Assembly (NCBI GenBank): GCA_007124415.1
Contig: SLFE01000186.1
Coordinates: 1 to 8,760, forward strand
Origin: Waddliaceae bacterium
GTDB taxonomy: Bacteria > Chlamydiota > Chlamydiia > Chlamydiales > SLFE01
Length of the DNA: 8,760 nt
Reading direction: 5' to 3'
The position numbers and the translations under genes were made by a program. A model generated the notes under the pieces. The model ran no database searches, was not told where the DNA came from, and saw only the letters and a program-made list of their open reading frames with translations. Below are positions 6,486 through 8,760 of this stretch, in pieces. Every line of letters begins with the position of its first letter. Positions within the stretch are counted from its first letter, which is position 1.

Positions 6486-8537
6486 ATGGATCCCTTTGAG
6501 GATAAAACACTTGGCAGTTTACGCAATCATCCCGATTGGTTGAAGAGGGTCCTGATCGTCGAGGACGATGAAATATCTCTCGAAGCTCTCAAAATGTGCC
6601 TTGAGAAAGCGGATCTTGAAATCCACACCGCCGCAGACGGCGAAAACGCCGTCAAACAGCTGGACAAGACAAGCTTTGCGGCCATTATCTGCGACAAAAA
6701 TTTACCGGGCATCGACGGCTTGGAAGTCTTAAAAAGAGCTCTGGAAATCCAGCCCGACACGATCCGCCTTGTCGTAACAGGCGCTGCCAATCTTTCCGAT
6801 GCCGCCGACCTCATTAATATCACCCAGATTTCCCACTTCATACTCAAGCCCTGGGATTACAATGTGCTTATGAGGGCCGTCGTCTCTTCCGTAGAAAAAT
6901 TCAACCTCATCAAAGAGAACAAAAAACTCAATGAAATCATCCGAAACGAACTGATCATCGGCGGCCGCGTGCAAAACCTTCTTCTCGAAGGGAAATTCCC
7001 TGAAGATCTTCCCGGGATAGACATTGAAGGATTGACCATTCCCTCCCGTTTCCTCGATGCCGATTTTTATGACTTCCACCGCCCGGCAGACCACCTGCTT
7101 GATGTGATTGTCGGCGATGTAATGGGCAAAGGCCTTCCGGCCGCCCTTGTCGGGCTTGCGGTCAAAACGCATTTCATCCGCTTTGCCAGCCCGCTGAATG
7201 TCGGCATGACCTATAGCAAGCCCAAAGGATGGCATAGCGACGTCTTGCAGCCTGACGATATCATGCAGCAAGTCAAAAACGAACTTTATCACCCTCTGAA
7301 TCAACTGGAAAAATTCGTAACTCTCTTTTACGGACGCCTCGATTTCAAAGAGCAGAGGCTCTCCTATGTAGACTGCGGCTCGCAAAAACCCATACATTTT
7401 CGGCAAAAGAGCCAAGAGGCCGCCTTAATCAAAGGGGATAATTTTCCCTTAGGGATTGGCGGAAGCGAGGAAGTTTACACCCTCAAGGAAATCGCCTTTG
7501 AAAAAGGCGACATCATCGTTTTTTATTCGGACGGAATCACAGAAGCCAAGTCTCCGGACGGCAAGCTTTTCGGCATCTGCCGCTTGATAAACCTGGTCAA
7601 AAAAAATTCGGAAAAGAAAGCCGCCGAGTTAATCAAGACCATTAGAGACGAAGTTGCCGCTTTTACGCAAAGCAGCCAATACGAAGATGACCTGACACTG
7701 ATCGCTGTCAAAATCGCCGCATCCACGCCGCTCGATTACAAACCCTCTCAAAACGTGGCGAAATTCAGCAGCCACATTTCACAACTGAACGCCGTTAGAA
7801 AATTCGTCGAAAACTACTGTTTGCAAGTTTCTCAAAAAACATCATCGATCGTCCATCTTCTGCAGCTGGCCGTCGACGAACTGTTCTGCAACATTGTCAA
7901 CCACAGCCTCAAGAATGAAAACGGACATGAAATTATTATTCAGGCCGATTTTGACGAAAATGGCTTGATCTTTGAAATTCTCGATCAGGGCGAGCCTTTC
8001 AGCCCTTCCGAGATTAAGCATCCCGATATGGCGGGAAACAAGGAAGGGGGGTACGGATTTTATCTGGTCAAGCAGATAGCCGATACCATCACTTATCAAA
8101 GAAAAAAGACGCCTGACGGGTGGAATTGTATAAGAATTGTCAAAAATATTAAGATGGAAGGAGAAAGCATGGACATATCGCATTATAAACAGGACGGCAT
8201 CGTTGTCATCACACTGGAGGGAGATAATCTTGACGCCAGGGAGACGCCGGATTTTAAAAAGAAAATCACGGAACTGATTGAAAAAGAAAGAACGCATCAT
8301 GTGGTTTTGGACCTTTCGAATTTAAACTTCATCGACAGCACGGGACTGGGCGGATTTCTCTCGCTGCTGAGGCTGTTGGACGGCGAGAGCGGAGACTTGA
8401 AATTGGCGAATATGACCACCCAAGTCAAAACAATATTCGATCTGGTTTGCATGAACAAGATTTTCGAAATACATGACTCTGTTGATGATGCTGTTAAAGC
8501 CTTTGCGACCGGAACTGCTCGCCCCAATGAAAATTAA
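6486..8537 (+). CDS. Receiver-PP2C phosphatase-HATPase-STAS fusion (HsbR-HsbA-like partner-switching regulator)
   Basis: A cytoplasmic 683-aa regulator with four modules. (1) Response-regulator receiver, residues 20-135: acidic D27/D28, phospho-acceptor D70, T98 and K121 all present. (2) Helical linker 136-160, then a SpoIIE/RsbU-type PP2C Ser/Thr phosphatase, 161-408. Its predicted metal ligands are D193, D211 (GDVMGKG), D349 (YSDG) and D402 (EDDLTL); the usual GGDFYD reads DADFYD. (3) RsbW/SpoIIAB-like HATPase, 425-552: N-box E465/N469, DQGEPF (500-505) and the glycine-rich GGYGF (521-525). (4) STAS domain, 563-675, like RsbV/SpoIIAA, with phosphorylatable S618 in IDSTGLG. By family knowledge the kinase phosphorylates the STAS serine, the phosphatase removes the phosphate, and STAS state frees or sequesters a target such as a sigma or anti-sigma factor. 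The first 560 residues match Pseudomonas HsbR in layout and size; the STAS part matches its partner HsbA. No sensor kinase or target gene is visible nearby. The ATG has only a weak Shine-Dalgarno. Confidence 0.93.
   Translation: MDPFEDKTLGSLRNHPDWLKRVLIVEDDEISLEALKMCLEKADLEIHTAADGENAVKQLDKTSFAAIICDKNLPGIDGLEVLKRALEIQPDTIRLVVTGAANLSDAADLINITQISHFILKPWDYNVLMRAVVSSVEKFNLIKENKKLNEIIRNELIIGGRVQNLLLEGKFPEDLPGIDIEGLTIPSRFLDADFYDFHRPADHLLDVIVGDVMGKGLPAALVGLAVKTHFIRFASPLNVGMTYSKPKGWHSDVLQPDDIMQQVKNELYHPLNQLEKFVTLFYGRLDFKEQRLSYVDCGSQKPIHFRQKSQEAALIKGDNFPLGIGGSEEVYTLKEIAFEKGDIIVFYSDGITEAKSPDGKLFGICRLINLVKKNSEKKAAELIKTIRDEVAAFTQSSQYEDDLTLIAVKIAASTPLDYKPSQNVAKFSSHISQLNAVRKFVENYCLQVSQKTSSIVHLLQLAVDELFCNIVNHSLKNENGHEIIIQADFDENGLIFEILDQGEPFSPSEIKHPDMAGNKEGGYGFYLVKQIADTITYQRKKTPDGWNCIRIVKNIKMEGESMDISHYKQDGIVVITLEGDNLDARETPDFKKKITELIEKERTHHVVLDLSNLNFIDSTGLGGFLSLLRLLDGESGDLKLANMTTQVKTIFDLVCMNKIFEIHDSVDDAVKAFATGTARPNEN
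8156..8163 (+). promoter_or_regulatory. Strong internal ribosome binding site at the HATPase/STAS junction
   Basis: GGAAGGAG lies within the long regulator gene, with a 5-nt spacer (AAAGC) to an in-frame ATG at 8169. It is the best Shine-Dalgarno in the window, far better than that of the host gene, and falls exactly at the domain boundary. Confidence 0.6.
8169..8537 (+). CDS. Probable nested gene: free STAS anti-sigma-factor antagonist (RsbV/HsbA-like)
   Basis: In-frame internal translation from ATG 8169 would give a 122-aa STAS protein, the usual size of a stand-alone RsbV/SpoIIAA. It begins MDISHYKQDGIVVITLEG, which is where such proteins normally begin, and includes the IDSTGLG phosphorylation motif (S57 in this numbering, S618 of the fusion). 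The evidence is the perfect Shine-Dalgarno five bases upstream and the match of start to domain edge. The free protein could diffuse to targets that the tethered copy cannot reach, and could be substrate for the kinase and phosphatase domains of the full-length product. Alternatively the element is a relic of two formerly separate genes, or translation from it is negligible. Expression is inferred, not shown. Confidence 0.45.
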   Translation: MDISHYKQDGIVVITLEGDNLDARETPDFKKKITELIEKERTHHVVLDLSNLNFIDSTGLGGFLSLLRLLDGESGDLKLANMTTQVKTIFDLVCMNKIFEIHDSVDDAVKAFATGTARPNEN

Positions 8538-8580
8538 TGGCAAATAGGATAATTCGCCTATTGCCACCTTAAATTTATTT
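8538..8580 (+). terminator. Terminator-like hairpin after the regulator gene
   Basis: Directly after the TAA stop, TGGCAAATAGG (8538-8548) pairs with CCTATTGCCA (8557-8566). This gives a 10-bp stem with one bulged A and an 8-nt loop. The following CCTTAAATTTATTT is T-rich but interrupted, so an intrinsic terminator is likely but not textbook. Confidence 0.5.
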
Positions 8581-8588
8581 GTGATAAA
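8561..8588 (+). promoter_or_regulatory. Candidate sigma-70-type promoter for the downstream gene
   Basis: TTGCCA (8561-8566, five of six bases of the -35 consensus), a 16-bp spacer, then GATAAA (8583-8588) with an extended -10 TGT just before it. The start site would lie about 25 nt upstream of the GTG codon. The -35 overlaps the right arm of the terminator hairpin. Found by eye in A/T-rich DNA, hence low confidence. Confidence 0.3.
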
Positions 8589-8618
8589 AAAGACTTGCAA
8601 ACTTAAAAAAGGAGCGAC

Positions 8619-8760
8619 GTGAAACCTATACTCAGCATATTCATTTCCCTCGTCGCAGCTATCGCCATAGGCATTGGAATCGGCGCCTATTTCTGGACGC
8701 CCATCGATGAAAGACTTACCGAAATATACAGCGAGCCCGAAGAAGAGTACTCCATCAAAA
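8619..8760 (+). CDS. N-terminal part of a membrane-anchored or secreted protein, 3' end outside the window
   Basis: The reading frame opens with GTG at 8619, has AAGGAG (8609-8614) 4 nt upstream, and runs off the right edge after 47 codons. The product begins MKPILSIFISLVAAIAIG, a lysine followed by a hydrophobic helix to about residue 25 (rich in Ile/Gly, ending in AYFW). This is a signal anchor or signal peptide. The next visible residues are acidic (DERLTEIYSEPEEEY). There is no lipobox cysteine. A G/A-rich helix near the C-side could allow signal peptidase cleavage, but none is obvious. Too little is visible to name a family. Separated from the regulator gene by an 81-bp spacer that holds a terminator-like hairpin, so it is probably its own transcription unit. 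Confidence 0.75.
   Translation, partial: MKPILSIFISLVAAIAIGIGIGAYFWTPIDERLTEIYSEPEEEYSIK

Noticed and set aside
6729..7415. Minus-strand open frame of 228 codons opposite the regulator gene
   Set aside because: It is the antisense shadow of the receiver and PP2C domains, with no recognisable motif and no Shine-Dalgarno that I could identify.

Overview
The window carries six genes in a compact bacterial layout, plus one probable gene nested inside another. From left to right they are: the 3' part of a PiT/PHO4-type inorganic phosphate permease (+); a three-gene minus-strand operon read substrate-binding protein, OppB-like permease, OppC/YejE-like permease; a 113-bp divergent spacer; a large plus-strand gene fusing receiver, PP2C phosphatase, anti-sigma-type ATPase and STAS domains; and the first 47 codons of a membrane-anchored protein of unknown function. 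No tRNA, rRNA, CRISPR array, insertion sequence or phage gene was seen, and no gene-free stretch exceeds about 113 bp.

Organism: a Gram-negative-type bacterium, most likely a member of the Chlamydiota (an environmental, Waddlia/Parachlamydia-like lineage rather than Chlamydia itself). From memory, chlamydial genomes carry an oppA-oppB-oppC set with unusually long proteins (the C. trachomatis CT480-CT478 type) and a PiT permease encoded close to dipeptide-transporter ATPase genes. This is inference from gene sizes and remembered sequence flavour, not a database result.

Transport operon: the solute-binding protein (687 aa) is held in the inner membrane by an N-terminal helix, followed by a probable coiled coil. 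Both permeases carry large inserts in the first periplasmic region. The OppC insert also adds an extra transmembrane hairpin, and its flanking sequence matches the YejE (microcin C/peptide importer) branch. Both gene junctions overlap by exactly 8 nt, which suggests translational coupling. The ATPase genes are not in the window. The operon ends tail to tail with the phosphate permease, the two stop codons sharing one TTAA.

Regulatory gene: the 683-aa protein looks like Pseudomonas HsbR (receiver-PP2C-kinase) joined to its STAS partner HsbA, so an entire Rsb-type partner switch sits in one polypeptide. At the HATPase/STAS junction there is a strong ribosome binding site and an in-frame ATG, predicting that a free 122-aa STAS protein is also made. 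This is the most interesting signal in the window. A terminator-like hairpin follows the gene.
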